From positions 1-64,000 of the forward strand of contig DKKT01000009.1 of assembly GCA_002455425.1 (NCBI GenBank): a stretch of 64,000 bases of DNA. The letters run 5' to 3'. Source of the stretch: Chthonomonas sp. UBA6659. Its GTDB lineage: Bacteria > Armatimonadota > Fimbriimonadia > Fimbriimonadales > Fimbriimonadaceae. Positions 1 to 8,588 of the stretch are shown piece after piece. The notes below the pieces were generated by a model, which saw nothing but the letters and a program-made list of their open reading frames with translations, was not told the DNA's origin and searched no databases. Positions within the stretch are counted from its first letter, which is position 1, and each line of letters begins with the position of its first letter. A program made the translations under genes and the position numbers.

Positions 1-29
1 CGCTTCGCGCCGGGACCCCTCTTGGTTTT

Positions 30-2750
30 CTAGAAGAGAGGATCTCCGACGAGCCCGAAGTTCGCGATGAGAACGTCGTAGTCGTCCGAGTCGGATTGGT
101 CGTCCCCGGTCAAGTCACCGGCGGGCCCTGAAGTACCGAAGTTGACGACCAGGATGTCGAAGTCATCCGAGTTGGTCTCATTGTCGTTGTTGAGGTCACC
201 GGAATGACAGCTGAAAACCATGGACAGTTCGACGTCGGCCTGGGGCGCGAACTGGAGTTTGCGCAGGCCCTTTGGCGTCTTCACGGCCAGCGCGAACGGT
301 CCGCGTTGACCGGTGAGAAGCGTAAACGAGCCGACAGCGTCTAAGGTCGTGTTCGTCGTCTCGAGAACGACACCCGAAATCGGATCGGTCACGGTCGCTA
401 CGACGGGCATCCCCGCGTACGAGCCCACCCAGCCGTTCATCACGACGCTACAACGGAGCTTCCGGACCGTCGTGACGTCGCCGATCATCAGCTCATCCAA
501 ACCCGAGTGACGGAGGAACGTCTGCGTCTTGTACATCGCGGCAGGGCCTGCGCCGAACGGCTGAATCCAGATTTCGTCCGCCAAGGTCGCGGGGGCGCCG
601 ACGACGTTGACCACCGCAGCACCCTTCAGCTTCACCTTGAACCGGTGGGTCGGCGAAACCTCGTGGGTGATGCCCATCGGCGTGACGTTCACGTTTCCGA
701 GCGCGGCTGGAGTCCCGTTCTGCACGCGAACGGTCGAGCCGTTGAGCCGTAGCTCGACCCGGAGCGTTCCCCCGAAGCCGGGGAATTCGCAGAGGATGTT
801 GTACGTCGAAAGCACATCGGTCCAACGGAGCTTGCCGATCTGGACGTCCGCGACCGCCTGGACACCGCGCTCCTCCAACTCGTAGTAGGCGCCGTTTCGA
901 CGGACGTTAGCCGTCGTGTCGATCCCCACCTCTGAGGCCTGTGCCTGCCCCCAGCGGGCCGTCATCGCCGTCACCCCGTTCGGGGAGTCCGCGGTCACCA
1001 GCATGCCCTTGTCGAAGGAGTTGAGCGCCGCGTTTCCGTCGCCCAGGATCAAGGCGTGGTCGAAGTAAGTCCAGGCGAGATTGACGACTCGGGCGTTGGG
1101 AGCCGGCTCCTCGGCCGTCATGCTGCCGATCGGCTTCTCCCAGGACGAAGTGAACGGCGCGACGCGCTCGATCACGACGCTCTTGACGTCCCCGTATCCA
1201 GAAACCGTCATCGGTGCAGTGAACGTGATGGTCGACCACGTCGTGAAGCAATTCGAGACACCGACGCACTTGCGCGTCCGCCAAGTGATCGAGTCGATGA
1301 TCACCCCGCTACCGGGACGGGCGACGCCGATTCCCGTGTTGTTGGGAGTCACTTGTGACATGACCACCTGTCCGTTCCCGTTCAAGTAGTACGTTCTGAG
1401 GGTCGTTGGCCCCGCCACGGCGAAGTCTCCCCGAACGGTCGCGGTCGAACCGGAGCCCGTTACGGAAACCTTGCCGACCTCCCTCCCCTCGGGGTCATAG
1501 ACGCGGGAGGTGAGGGCCCCGCCCACTCGGGCGGCATCGACCGAATCGCTGAAGTCGATCAGGCCGCCGCAAGCTTCTCCCAGGTCGAACATCACGCCAC
1601 CCGACGACGTCGGTCCGGTGGGATCGAACGGCAAGCCGCCGCTCAGGGGCAGCTCATAGGCAGCGTCGCCGATCAAGTTGTAAACGAGGTGACCCCACCA
1701 GCACTTGCCGGGCTTGAAGCACAGTCGAAAGTAATCGAACGTGCTCCACGCAGAAGAGGAGACGTCGAGACGACCGGTCTGGTTGATCGTGGGCAGGATG
1801 TTCCCCCCTCCGGGAAGCTGATGGAGATCGATCGTCGTCGTGACCCCGGTGAAGTTCGGCCATCCACCGACAAACGTCGAGAACGCCCGTGTCCAAGGGT
1901 AGGTCGGAAAGGTCCCAAGGCTGATCCGGTCCGTCACAGCGTTCCCCGTCAGGGCTTTCATCCGCCACTGCAGCGTCGCAAGGGGGACCCCGAAGCAGGG
2001 TCGGAAGCACGCGCTCAAGAATGTCGTCGCAAAATGCCTGTCGATCACCGTCGGATCGTCGAAGTCGCGAAACGTACCGACGAGACCGGTGCCGCGATAG
2101 GTGAAGTCGTTTCCGGGGGCGAAGTTGTCGTTGATGCCTCGCTGGAGGCACACGTCGCGATCCTTGACCACCGAGACGTTATCCACAAAGATCTGGTTTC
2201 CCACGTTGTTGCTCGTCCCAAACTGGATCTCGGCCAAGGTAAGCCCAGCCGCAATGCTCCCCGACCCGCGGAGCGTGCCGTTGTAATACACCGATGCGGT
2301 ATCGGCATTGAGGTCGATGAGGATGACGACGTCGGCCCAACCCGTTCCGTGCGCCCATGCCGCCGGCGCAGGCGTAATACCGGTCGTCGCGATGAGTCCG
2401 CCAGGCAATGTCCTGACCCCGACCGAAGCACCCGCGTTGCCGACGGTGCCTGAGCCGGCATTCAGGGCGGTTTGGGGGATCCAACAGAATCGAAACATCC
2501 ACTTTCCGGCCGTGAGCGGACCGATCGGACGCCCGACGCCGGTGTTCTGCGCGATGTAGAGAGACTTGGCTGGGGTTTGACAGCAGTCCACATCGGCGAT
2601 CCCGGCCGGTGAGGCGTCTTCCAAGGTGTACCACGGAGCCCCCGGCGGCGATCCGTAGTTGTACGTTTGGAATGCCTCTCGGAAGTAGGCGTGAGATGTC
2701 AACGCGGCGAGAAATGCCCCCAGAGCCACCATCAATCGAGTCGGTTTCAT
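30..2750 (-). CDS. Large secreted protein with C-terminal dockerin-like calcium-binding domain
   Basis: About 906 residues. A signal peptide (MKPTRLMVALGAFLAALTSHA) opens the protein, and AGGAG at 2758-2762 lies about 7 nt upstream of this ATG, so I prefer it to the upstream in-frame start at 2858. The body is rich in Gly, Thr and Val and looks beta-stranded; its first 200 residues resemble a lectin-like jelly roll (inference). The last ~58 residues carry two DxNxDxxxxxxD loops (GDLNNDNETNSDDFDILVVNFG and GDLTGDDQSDSDDYDVLIANFG), the pattern of type I dockerin repeats. Known dockerins bind cohesins through Ca2+; no cohesin is visible here. The ligand or catalytic role is not recognisable. Confidence 0.85.
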   Translation of the reverse strand: MKPTRLMVALGAFLAALTSHAYFREAFQTYNYGSPPGAPWYTLEDASPAGIADVDCCQTPAKSLYIAQNTGVGRPIGPLTAGKWMFRFCWIPQTALNAGSGTVGNAGASVGVRTLPGGLIATTGITPAPAAWAHGTGWADVVILIDLNADTASVYYNGTLRGSGSIAAGLTLAEIQFGTSNNVGNQIFVDNVSVVKDRDVCLQRGINDNFAPGNDFTYRGTGLVGTFRDFDDPTVIDRHFATTFLSACFRPCFGVPLATLQWRMKALTGNAVTDRISLGTFPTYPWTRAFSTFVGGWPNFTGVTTTIDLHQLPGGGNILPTINQTGRLDVSSSAWSTFDYFRLCFKPGKCWWGHLVYNLIGDAAYELPLSGGLPFDPTGPTSSGGVMFDLGEACGGLIDFSDSVDAARVGGALTSRVYDPEGREVGKVSVTGSGSTATVRGDFAVAGPTTLRTYYLNGNGQVVMSQVTPNNTGIGVARPGSGVIIDSITWRTRKCVGVSNCFTTWSTITFTAPMTVSGYGDVKSVVIERVAPFTSSWEKPIGSMTAEEPAPNARVVNLAWTYFDHALILGDGNAALNSFDKGMLVTADSPNGVTAMTARWGQAQASEVGIDTTANVRRNGAYYELEERGVQAVADVQIGKLRWTDVLSTYNILCEFPGFGGTLRVELRLNGSTVRVQNGTPAALGNVNVTPMGITHEVSPTHRFKVKLKGAAVVNVVGAPATLADEIWIQPFGAGPAAMYKTQTFLRHSGLDELMIGDVTTVRKLRCSVVMNGWVGSYAGMPVVATVTDPISGVVLETTNTTLDAVGSFTLLTGQRGPFALAVKTPKGLRKLQFAPQADVELSMVFSCHSGDLNNDNETNSDDFDILVVNFGTSGPAGDLTGDDQSDSDDYDVLIANFGLVGDPLF

Positions 2751-2843
2751 CAGTCTTCTCCTGCGAAGGCGACCTAGGGCCACCCGTCTAGTGATCATTC
2801 TGCGATCTCCTGCGTGACGAAATCGTGACGAACGTGGCCTCGG

Positions 2844-2849
2844 TACAAT
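2844..2849 (+). promoter_or_regulatory. -10 hexamer TACAAT of the nitroreductase gene
   Basis: TACAAT is followed by CGCCGCC and then ATC GAA. The 7-nt spacing matches the other leaderless genes of the window. The SDR gene at 56145 has TATGAT with the identical CGCCGCC spacer and then ATG. Confidence 0.6.
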
Positions 2850-2856
2850 CGCCGCC

Positions 2857-3636
2857 ATCGAAACGCGCCACCTGCTCCGAAGCCACCGATCGATCCGAAG
2901 TTACAAGCCGGACCCGATCGACCCGGATGTCATCCAGTCCGTCCTCGAAGATGCGCTCGCCGGAGCGTCCTCTTCCGGCAACCTGAACAGCATCAGCGTC
3001 ATTCTCACGCGTGATCCTGAACGGAAGCGTCGGCTGTACGAGTTGCACAGTGAGCAGGACATGGTCCTCGAAGCACCTCTCGTGGTGACCTTCTGCGCCG
3101 ACTGGTTCCGGACAAGGGAGTGGCTTCGACAACGCGATGCGGCCGACAATTTCGCCAACTTCATGGGCTTCCATGTCGCCGCGTATGACGCGATGATCGT
3201 CGCCCAGAACGCGTGTCTCGGGTTCGAAGACGCCGGCCTCGGCATTTGCTACATGGGGACGACACTCTTCGAGTTGCGAGCGATCTCAGAGTTCCTCGGC
3301 CTGCCCGAGACCTGCGTCCCGGTCACGACGATTGTGGTTGGCTATCCGAACGAGGATCCGCCCAAGCGAGACCGACTCCCGATCCGAGGATGGCTCCACG
3401 ACGAAACCTATCGCATGCCGAGCCCGAGCGAGATCGACGATGTCTTTGAAGAGCGCGAGCGTCGTGGGTGGGAACGCTACATGGCCAATCCGGGGCTGAA
3501 GCGGCTTGCCGAAGACCGCGGGATCACGACCCTAGCCCAGTTCTACACGAGCGAAGTCAAGTACCCGCGCGACTTCTTCGAGGCGTGTTCCGAAGCCATG
3601 CGGAAGTTCTATGAAGAGAAGAAGTTCCTGCCTTGA
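2857..3636 (+). CDS. Nitroreductase family protein with apparent ATC start codon
   Basis: Flavin-dependent oxidoreductase of the nitroreductase family. The frame is open from 2818 (TGA at 2815-2817). It reads a typical N-terminus, HRSIRSYKPDPID, followed by an LEDALAGASSSGNLNS segment that fits the FMN-contact region, then a central ACLGFEDAGLGICYMGT segment and a VPVTTIVVGYPNED strand. No ATG, GTG or TTG precedes this N-terminus. The first conventional start is TTG at 3043, which would delete the flavin-binding N-terminus. The -10 box at 2844 predicts translation from ATC at 2857 (259 residues); CTG at 2872 is an alternative. The codon could be a real AUC start, a mutated ATG, or a base-call error. 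Confidence 0.75.
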   Translation: METRHLLRSHRSIRSYKPDPIDPDVIQSVLEDALAGASSSGNLNSISVILTRDPERKRRLYELHSEQDMVLEAPLVVTFCADWFRTREWLRQRDAADNFANFMGFHVAAYDAMIVAQNACLGFEDAGLGICYMGTTLFELRAISEFLGLPETCVPVTTIVVGYPNEDPPKRDRLPIRGWLHDETYRMPSPSEIDDVFEERERRGWERYMANPGLKRLAEDRGITTLAQFYTSEVKYPRDFFEACSEAMRKFYEEKKFLP

Positions 3637-3670
3637 GTCACAATCCGACGACTCCAGACCGAACTAGAAG

Positions 3671-4489
3671 ATGAAGATGAAAAAGACTCTGTGCACCGTT
3701 GCCGCGCTCGCGGTCGGCGTCTCCATGGCCCACGCGATCTTTCCGGACAAGCGCGACAGCGCGATGCCCTCGGTCGTGCGACTCGTCGTGTTGCAGAACG
3801 GAGCCTGGCAGAACGCGGGCAGCGGCGTGGCCATTTCATCGACCTGGGTTCTGACCGCCTCCCACACCGGAGGCACCCACGTCGAGACGGCGCCGGGTCG
3901 CCGGATTCCGATTCAGCAGCGGATCGCGCACACCGTCACCAGCGGAAACCCCGCTGATCTCGCTCTTCTGAAGCTCGGCGGCACGGTTTCGAGCACCTCA
4001 CGAATCTTCTATGGGGCTTACACCGGCACGGGCGGGCTCAAGAACCGCACCTGCAGGCTCGTGGGTTACGGGCTTACTGGAACTTCGAACTCGACCGGCT
4101 GGCGGCTCATCGACAACACGTGGGGAGTCCGACGCGCGGCACAGAACGTGATCGACGATCTGCGGACCGTGACCGTGAACGTCGGATCCTCGACCACGCC
4201 GCGCATCAAGACCGGCCAGTATCTGATCTTCGACCTCGACCGACCCGGGTCGAGCGCGCGCGGAAGCCTGGGCGGCTCGGCCGTCACCGATGAGGGTGGC
4301 ATCGCCGCGATGGATTCCGGCGGCGGCATGTTCGTCCAGCAGAGCGGTTCGTGGCAGCTCGTCGCGATCAACGCGATGACCGGCACGATGCCCGGGATCC
4401 CGACCGCCTACCACTACGGCGGAATCGGTTTCAGCGTCTATCTGACTCCCTATCGCGACTGGATCGCACGCATCTCGGGCGTACGCTAA
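3671..4489 (+). CDS. Secreted trypsin-like serine protease (S1 family)
   Basis: 272 residues with a signal peptide (MKKTLCTVAALAVGVSMAHA from residue 3). The triad is visible: His65 in VLTASHTGG, Asp96 in NPADLALLKL and Ser216 in AMDSGGGMF. The cysteines that flank His and Ser in eukaryotic trypsins are absent. The protein is probably exported and active outside the cytoplasm; the substrate is unknown. Two starts are possible. ATG at 3671 is listed, but TAGAAG at 3665-3670 followed 6 nt later by ATG 3677 would fit the leaderless pattern and give the cleaner MKKTL signal peptide. Confidence 0.85.
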   Translation: MKMKKTLCTVAALAVGVSMAHAIFPDKRDSAMPSVVRLVVLQNGAWQNAGSGVAISSTWVLTASHTGGTHVETAPGRRIPIQQRIAHTVTSGNPADLALLKLGGTVSSTSRIFYGAYTGTGGLKNRTCRLVGYGLTGTSNSTGWRLIDNTWGVRRAAQNVIDDLRTVTVNVGSSTTPRIKTGQYLIFDLDRPGSSARGSLGGSAVTDEGGIAAMDSGGGMFVQQSGSWQLVAINAMTGTMPGIPTAYHYGGIGFSVYLTPYRDWIARISGVR

Positions 4490-4491
4490 GC

Positions 4492-4497
4492 CATACT
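4492..4497 (+). promoter_or_regulatory. -10 hexamer CATACT, leaderless enoyl-CoA hydratase
   Basis: CATACT lies 6 nt (CGACCC) before ATG 4504 and 2 nt after the stop codon of the protease gene. No Shine-Dalgarno sequence is present. Confidence 0.5.
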
Positions 4498-4503
4498 CGA
4501 CCC

Positions 4504-5259
4504 ATGCTCATGGTCGAGGCCCAGGGCCCCATTCTCTTCGTGCGGCTCAACCGTCCGGACGTGCGCAACGCGTTCAACGACGAGTTGATCGCCGTGCTCA
4601 CGGAGACGTTCGAGAGGATCGACCGTGGAGTGCGGGCGGTCGTGCTGGCCGGCGAGGGGAAGGCTTTCTGTGCCGGGGGCGACCTCCAGTGGATGCGGAA
4701 AGCGTCGGCCTACACCGAGGATGAGAACGTTCGCGACGCAACCCAGCTTGCCCGCCTGTTCGAAGCGATCGCCGTTTGCCCGGCGCTCACGATCGCAAGG
4801 GTCCAAGGCGCCGCGTTCGGTGGCGGATGCGGACTCGTGTCTTGTGTCGATGTCGCGATCGCCGAGCCTGCGGCCTTGTTCGCTTTCAGCGAGGTGCGGC
4901 TAGGGCTGATCCCGGCCACGATATCACGCTTCGTCATCCCCAAGATCGGTCCCGGCAACGCACGATGGCTCTTCGCAACCGGAGAGGCGTTCCCAGCCGC
5001 GGTTGCCCAGCGCATCGGCCTCGTCCATGAGGTCGTCGATACCGATCAACTCGACCACGCCGTCGCGGTCAAGCTTGAAGCGGTCCTCAAGTGTGGACCT
5101 TATGCGGTGGAGCAGGCCAAGCGACTCGTTCTCGACGGTCCCCTGTCGATCGAAGAGTCCGCCCGACGGCTGGCCGCGACGCGAGCTTCCGAGGAGGCCC
5201 AGGAGGGCGTCGCGGCCTTTCTCGACAAGCGGCAAGCGTCCTTCGTGGTGACGCCATGA
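4504..5259 (+). CDS. Enoyl-CoA hydratase/isomerase family protein
   Basis: 251 residues, a normal length for the crotonase fold. The CoA and oxyanion-hole segments are present: GKAFCAGGDLQWM and VQGAAFGGGCGLVSCVDVAIA. SEVRLGLIPATISRFVIPKIG carries the catalytic Glu region. Such enzymes hydrate 2-enoyl-CoA; members beside a biotin carboxylase subunit are often methylglutaconyl-CoA hydratases of leucine breakdown (inference). An upstream in-frame start at 4351 would run inside the protease gene and is rejected. The stop overlaps the next start (ATGA), so the two genes are translationally coupled. Confidence 0.9.
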   Translation: MLMVEAQGPILFVRLNRPDVRNAFNDELIAVLTETFERIDRGVRAVVLAGEGKAFCAGGDLQWMRKASAYTEDENVRDATQLARLFEAIAVCPALTIARVQGAAFGGGCGLVSCVDVAIAEPAALFAFSEVRLGLIPATISRFVIPKIGPGNARWLFATGEAFPAAVAQRIGLVHEVVDTDQLDHAVAVKLEAVLKCGPYAVEQAKRLVLDGPLSIEESARRLAATRASEEAQEGVAAFLDKRQASFVVTP

Positions 5260-6758
5260 TCCACAAGCTGCTGATCGCAAACCGCGGTGAGATCGCCGTG
5301 CGGGTGATGCGGACGGCCCACGAAATGGGCATCCGGACCGTTGCGGTCTACAGCGATGCCGACGCCCACGCTCTCCACCGGTTGCTCGCGGATGAGGCGG
5401 TCAGCCTCGGTGCCCCCGAACCGAGCGAAAGCTACCTCCGCATCGACAAGATCCTCGCTGCCGCCGCAGAGACGGGTGCGGACGCGATCCACCCCGGCTA
5501 TGGCTTCCTTTCTGAGCGCGCCGAGTTTTCCGCGGCCTGTGAAGCGGCGGGCATCGCGTTCGTGGGGCCACCCCCGGCGGCGATGCGCGCGCTCGGTGCG
5601 AAGATCGACGCCAAGCAGCTCGCAGTCCGCGCCGGCGTGCCGATCACGCCCGGATTCTTCGAGCCGGACGCATCGTGCGACGCCCTCCGGACCGCTGCGA
5701 TAGAGATCGGCTTCCCCGTGATGCTCAAGGCGAGCGCCGGCGGCGGTGGCCGAGGCATGCGGATCGTGCGCGACGTCGAGCTCTTCGACGAGGAGTTCAC
5801 GACCGCCTCAGACGAAGCCCTCAAAGCGTTCGGCGACGGGGCGATGATGGTCGAAAAGCTGATCGAGCGTCCCCGCCACGTCGAAGTCCAAATCATCGCT
5901 GATCGGCACGGCAATGTCGCGGCGCTCTTCGAGCGTGAATGCAGTATCCAACGACGACACCAGAAGCTCCTGGAGGAGGCCCCCGCGCCCGGGTTCGCAA
6001 GCGGTTCCGCGATGTGGGAGTCGATGCGCGAGGCTTCCCGACGACTGGCCCTCGAAGCGGGCTACGTCGGGGCCGGCACGGTCGAGTTCATGGTCGACGA
6101 GGCGAGCGGCGAGTTCTACTTCCTCGAAGTCAATGCCCGTCTGCAGGTGGAACATCCGGTTACCGAAGCGATCACGGGCCTCGATCTCGTTCGGCTTCAA
6201 CTCGAGGTTGCGTCCAGACAACCGTTGCACCTGCCGGAGCTGCTCTGTGAGGGCCGGCGAGCCGCGATCCAGGGCCATGCGATCGAGGCCCGCATCGTCG
6301 CTGAGGATCCTGCTCGGAACTTCCTTCCCTCGACGGGCCGGATCCTCGCGTGGGCCGAACCCAAGGGGCCCGGGATTCGGGTCGACTCCGGATATGGACC
6401 AGGTGCCGAGATCTCACGATACTACGACAGCCTCATCGCCAAGGTCATCGCCCACGGGCCCGACCGAGAGGCGGCGCTACAAAGGCTCGAGGGAGCGCTC
6501 CTGGACTTTCACATACTTGGGCTCAAGACGAACATCCCTTACCTCCTTGACGTGATCCGCCATCCCGAATTCAGGGCCGGCGCATTCGACACCGGCTTTC
6601 TCGGGCGCGAGTTCGACGGCTGGACCGGACGCGGCGAGCCTCCGTCGGAACTCGCCGCGCTCCTCGCGGTCGCTTCTTCCTCGACCGGCGGAACGACGAT
6701 CCAGACGTCGATCCCGACCGCCTGGAACGCTGACGATGGGTTCCGGGTGACCCGCTGA
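5256..6758 (+). CDS. Acyl-CoA carboxylase, biotin carboxylase subunit
   Basis: 500 residues. It opens with the biotin carboxylase signature MIHKLLIANRGEIAVRV. The ATP-grasp glycine-rich loop (KASAGGGGRGMR) lies near residue 160 and the active-site motif EVNARLQVEHPVTE near 286. It carboxylates biotin using ATP and bicarbonate. The C-terminus ends shortly after the biotin carboxylase domain and has no biotinyl AMKM motif, so a separate BCCP and a carboxyltransferase must be supplied elsewhere. Pairing with the enoyl-CoA hydratase suggests methylcrotonyl- or propionyl-CoA carboxylase rather than fatty-acid synthesis (inference). Confidence 0.9.
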   Translation: MIHKLLIANRGEIAVRVMRTAHEMGIRTVAVYSDADAHALHRLLADEAVSLGAPEPSESYLRIDKILAAAAETGADAIHPGYGFLSERAEFSAACEAAGIAFVGPPPAAMRALGAKIDAKQLAVRAGVPITPGFFEPDASCDALRTAAIEIGFPVMLKASAGGGGRGMRIVRDVELFDEEFTTASDEALKAFGDGAMMVEKLIERPRHVEVQIIADRHGNVAALFERECSIQRRHQKLLEEAPAPGFASGSAMWESMREASRRLALEAGYVGAGTVEFMVDEASGEFYFLEVNARLQVEHPVTEAITGLDLVRLQLEVASRQPLHLPELLCEGRRAAIQGHAIEARIVAEDPARNFLPSTGRILAWAEPKGPGIRVDSGYGPGAEISRYYDSLIAKVIAHGPDREAALQRLEGALLDFHILGLKTNIPYLLDVIRHPEFRAGAFDTGFLGREFDGWTGRGEPPSELAALLAVASSSTGGTTIQTSIPTAWNADDGFRVTR

Positions 6759-6784
6759 GCGATGGTCGCAACCAGGTGGGGACC

Positions 6785-8296
6785 ATGATCGCCAAGGCCC
6801 ACAGCGCCACGCTCGCCGGCATCGAAGCCCTTCCGATCGTGATCGAGGTCGATCTCCAGGGCGGGAGTCCGATGTTCATCCTCGTGGGTTTGCCCGACAA
6901 GGCCGTCGAGGAGAGTCGCGAGCGCGTTCGCACCGCAATGCGCAACTCGGACCTCGATTTCCCGTTCGGAAAGATCGTCTGCAACCTCGCCCCGGGGGAC
7001 ATTCGCAAGGAGGGTCCGTCACTCGACCTCCCGATCGCGGCTGCGCTTCTTGCCGCCTCCCGCCAAATCCCACCCGACGAACTCCAAGGCACGCTGATCG
7101 TCGGAGAACTTGGCCTCGATGGACGCTTGCGGAGCGTCGACGGTGCGGTGAGCATCGCGATCATGGCCGCCGCCCACGGATTCAGCCGGCTTATCGTGCC
7201 GTCCGGGAATGCCGAGGAGGCAGCAATCGCCCCATCCGTCGAAGTGTACGGAATTGAGCGCCTGATCGACCTGGTGGAACTGCTTAACGGATCATCCGCG
7301 TTCAGTCCCTGCAAACTCGACCTGAGCGACGAGGGTCGGCGTCCACGCTACGAAGTCGACTTCGCGGACGTGAAGGGGCAGCGCCACGCGATCCGCGCGC
7401 TCGAGATCGCGGCGGCCGGCGGCCATAACGCGCTCATGGTCGGCCCGCCTGGCTCGGGAAAGACGATGCTCGCCCGCCGACTCCCCACGATCTTGCCGCC
7501 CCTCGACATCGAGGAAGCGATCGAGGTGACACGGATCTACAGCGCGAGCGGCAACAAAGCCGGGCGTTCGGGTCTATTGTGGGAGCGACCGTTCCGGTCA
7601 CCGCACCACACCTCATCCTACGCCGCCATCGTCGGCGGCGGTAAGAACCCGAAGCCGGGTGAGGTCTCGCTGGCCCATCTCGGTGTGCTCTTCATGGATG
7701 AAATGGCGGAATTCGATCGGGCAGTGCTCGAAGCCCTACGCCAGCCACTGGAGGACGGCGTCATCACGGTCGCTCGGGTTCAAGCATCCTTGACTTTCCC
7801 AGCCGGCTGCATGCTGGTGGGTGCCATGAACCCGTGTCCGTGCGGGTTCAAGGGCTACCCCGAGGCCCAGTGCGTCGGTTCCCCGGCGACCTGTGGCCGC
7901 TACGCCGCCCGGATCTCGGGTCCGCTTCTGGACCGAATCGATCTCCACCTCCATGTGCCGCGTCTCAAGCCGGACGAACTGCTCGGCATGGACCCGGGTG
8001 AGCCGTCGGAGCCGATTCGTCAACGGGTCCTGGCTGCGCGGCGTCGGCAGACGGATCGGCTGGGGCCAGGGCGGACGAACTCGAAAATGACACCGAAAGA
8101 GATCCGCGAGAAGATCGTCCTTAGCGACGAGTCGCGCGACTTCTTGCGGATGGTCGCGGCGAAGATGAACCTCTCGGCGCGGGTCTTCGATCGGGTTTTG
8201 AAAGTTGGTCGCACGATCGCCGATCTCGTCAATGCGGACGAGGTCGAGAGGGCCCATCTTGCCGAAGCGGTGCAATACCGCGAGCAGGGATTCTAG
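6785..8296 (+). CDS. comM: YifB/ComM family Mg-chelatase-like AAA+ ATPase
   Basis: 503 residues. The family N-terminus (IAKAHSATLAGIEALPIVIEVDLQGG) precedes a Lon-S5-like domain with GDIRKEGPSLDLPIA. The AAA+ module has Walker A GPPGSGKT at 220-227, and a cysteine cluster (MNPCPCGFKGYPEAQC) follows. In naturally transformable bacteria ComM is a helicase that aids branch migration of incoming DNA. The start at 6785 is preceded by AGGTGGGG; GTG 6776 is an alternative. No other competence gene is adjacent, although a prepilin cluster lies at 59.3-62 kb. Confidence 0.93.
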   Translation: MIAKAHSATLAGIEALPIVIEVDLQGGSPMFILVGLPDKAVEESRERVRTAMRNSDLDFPFGKIVCNLAPGDIRKEGPSLDLPIAAALLAASRQIPPDELQGTLIVGELGLDGRLRSVDGAVSIAIMAAAHGFSRLIVPSGNAEEAAIAPSVEVYGIERLIDLVELLNGSSAFSPCKLDLSDEGRRPRYEVDFADVKGQRHAIRALEIAAAGGHNALMVGPPGSGKTMLARRLPTILPPLDIEEAIEVTRIYSASGNKAGRSGLLWERPFRSPHHTSSYAAIVGGGKNPKPGEVSLAHLGVLFMDEMAEFDRAVLEALRQPLEDGVITVARVQASLTFPAGCMLVGAMNPCPCGFKGYPEAQCVGSPATCGRYAARISGPLLDRIDLHLHVPRLKPDELLGMDPGEPSEPIRQRVLAARRRQTDRLGPGRTNSKMTPKEIREKIVLSDESRDFLRMVAAKMNLSARVFDRVLKVGRTIADLVNADEVERAHLAEAVQYREQGF

Positions 8297-8354
8297 CGCA
8301 CGATCAACCCCGCGCCGCAAGGCGTGCCGGGGCGCGACATCACTCGCCGGACAG

Positions 8355-8495
8355 CTTCTCCTCCACTGGAGGAGAAGTCGGTGAGGGTGTAGCCCGAACC
8401 GGTTGAGGAGGCCGGAACGCTCAGAAGGCATGCCCAGGGACCTCCTCACCCGGTTCGCTTCGCTCACCGACCTCTCCCCCAAGAGGCGGAGAGGT
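8355..8495 (+). repeat. Dispersed palindromic element, copy 1
   Basis: About 141 bp. It begins with a near-perfect hairpin (CTTCTCCTCCA / TGGAGGAGAAG, 8355-8377). Arms GTCGGTGAGG...CCGAACCGG and CCGGTTCGCTTCGCTCACCGAC then form an imperfect long inverted repeat around a variable centre, ending at AGAGGT. A copy at 38921-39058 keeps the arms but differs in the centre. It fills most of the 292-bp convergent gap between comM and the zinc-ribbon gene, where I see nothing else. Confidence 0.8.
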
Positions 8496-8588
8496 GGTTC
8501 GAGACCCCGGGCTACGCCCGGGCGAGGGCACGACCACCGACAGCAACCAACCACGGGGCGATCAGTCCACTCGACCTTCGGCAACCTG

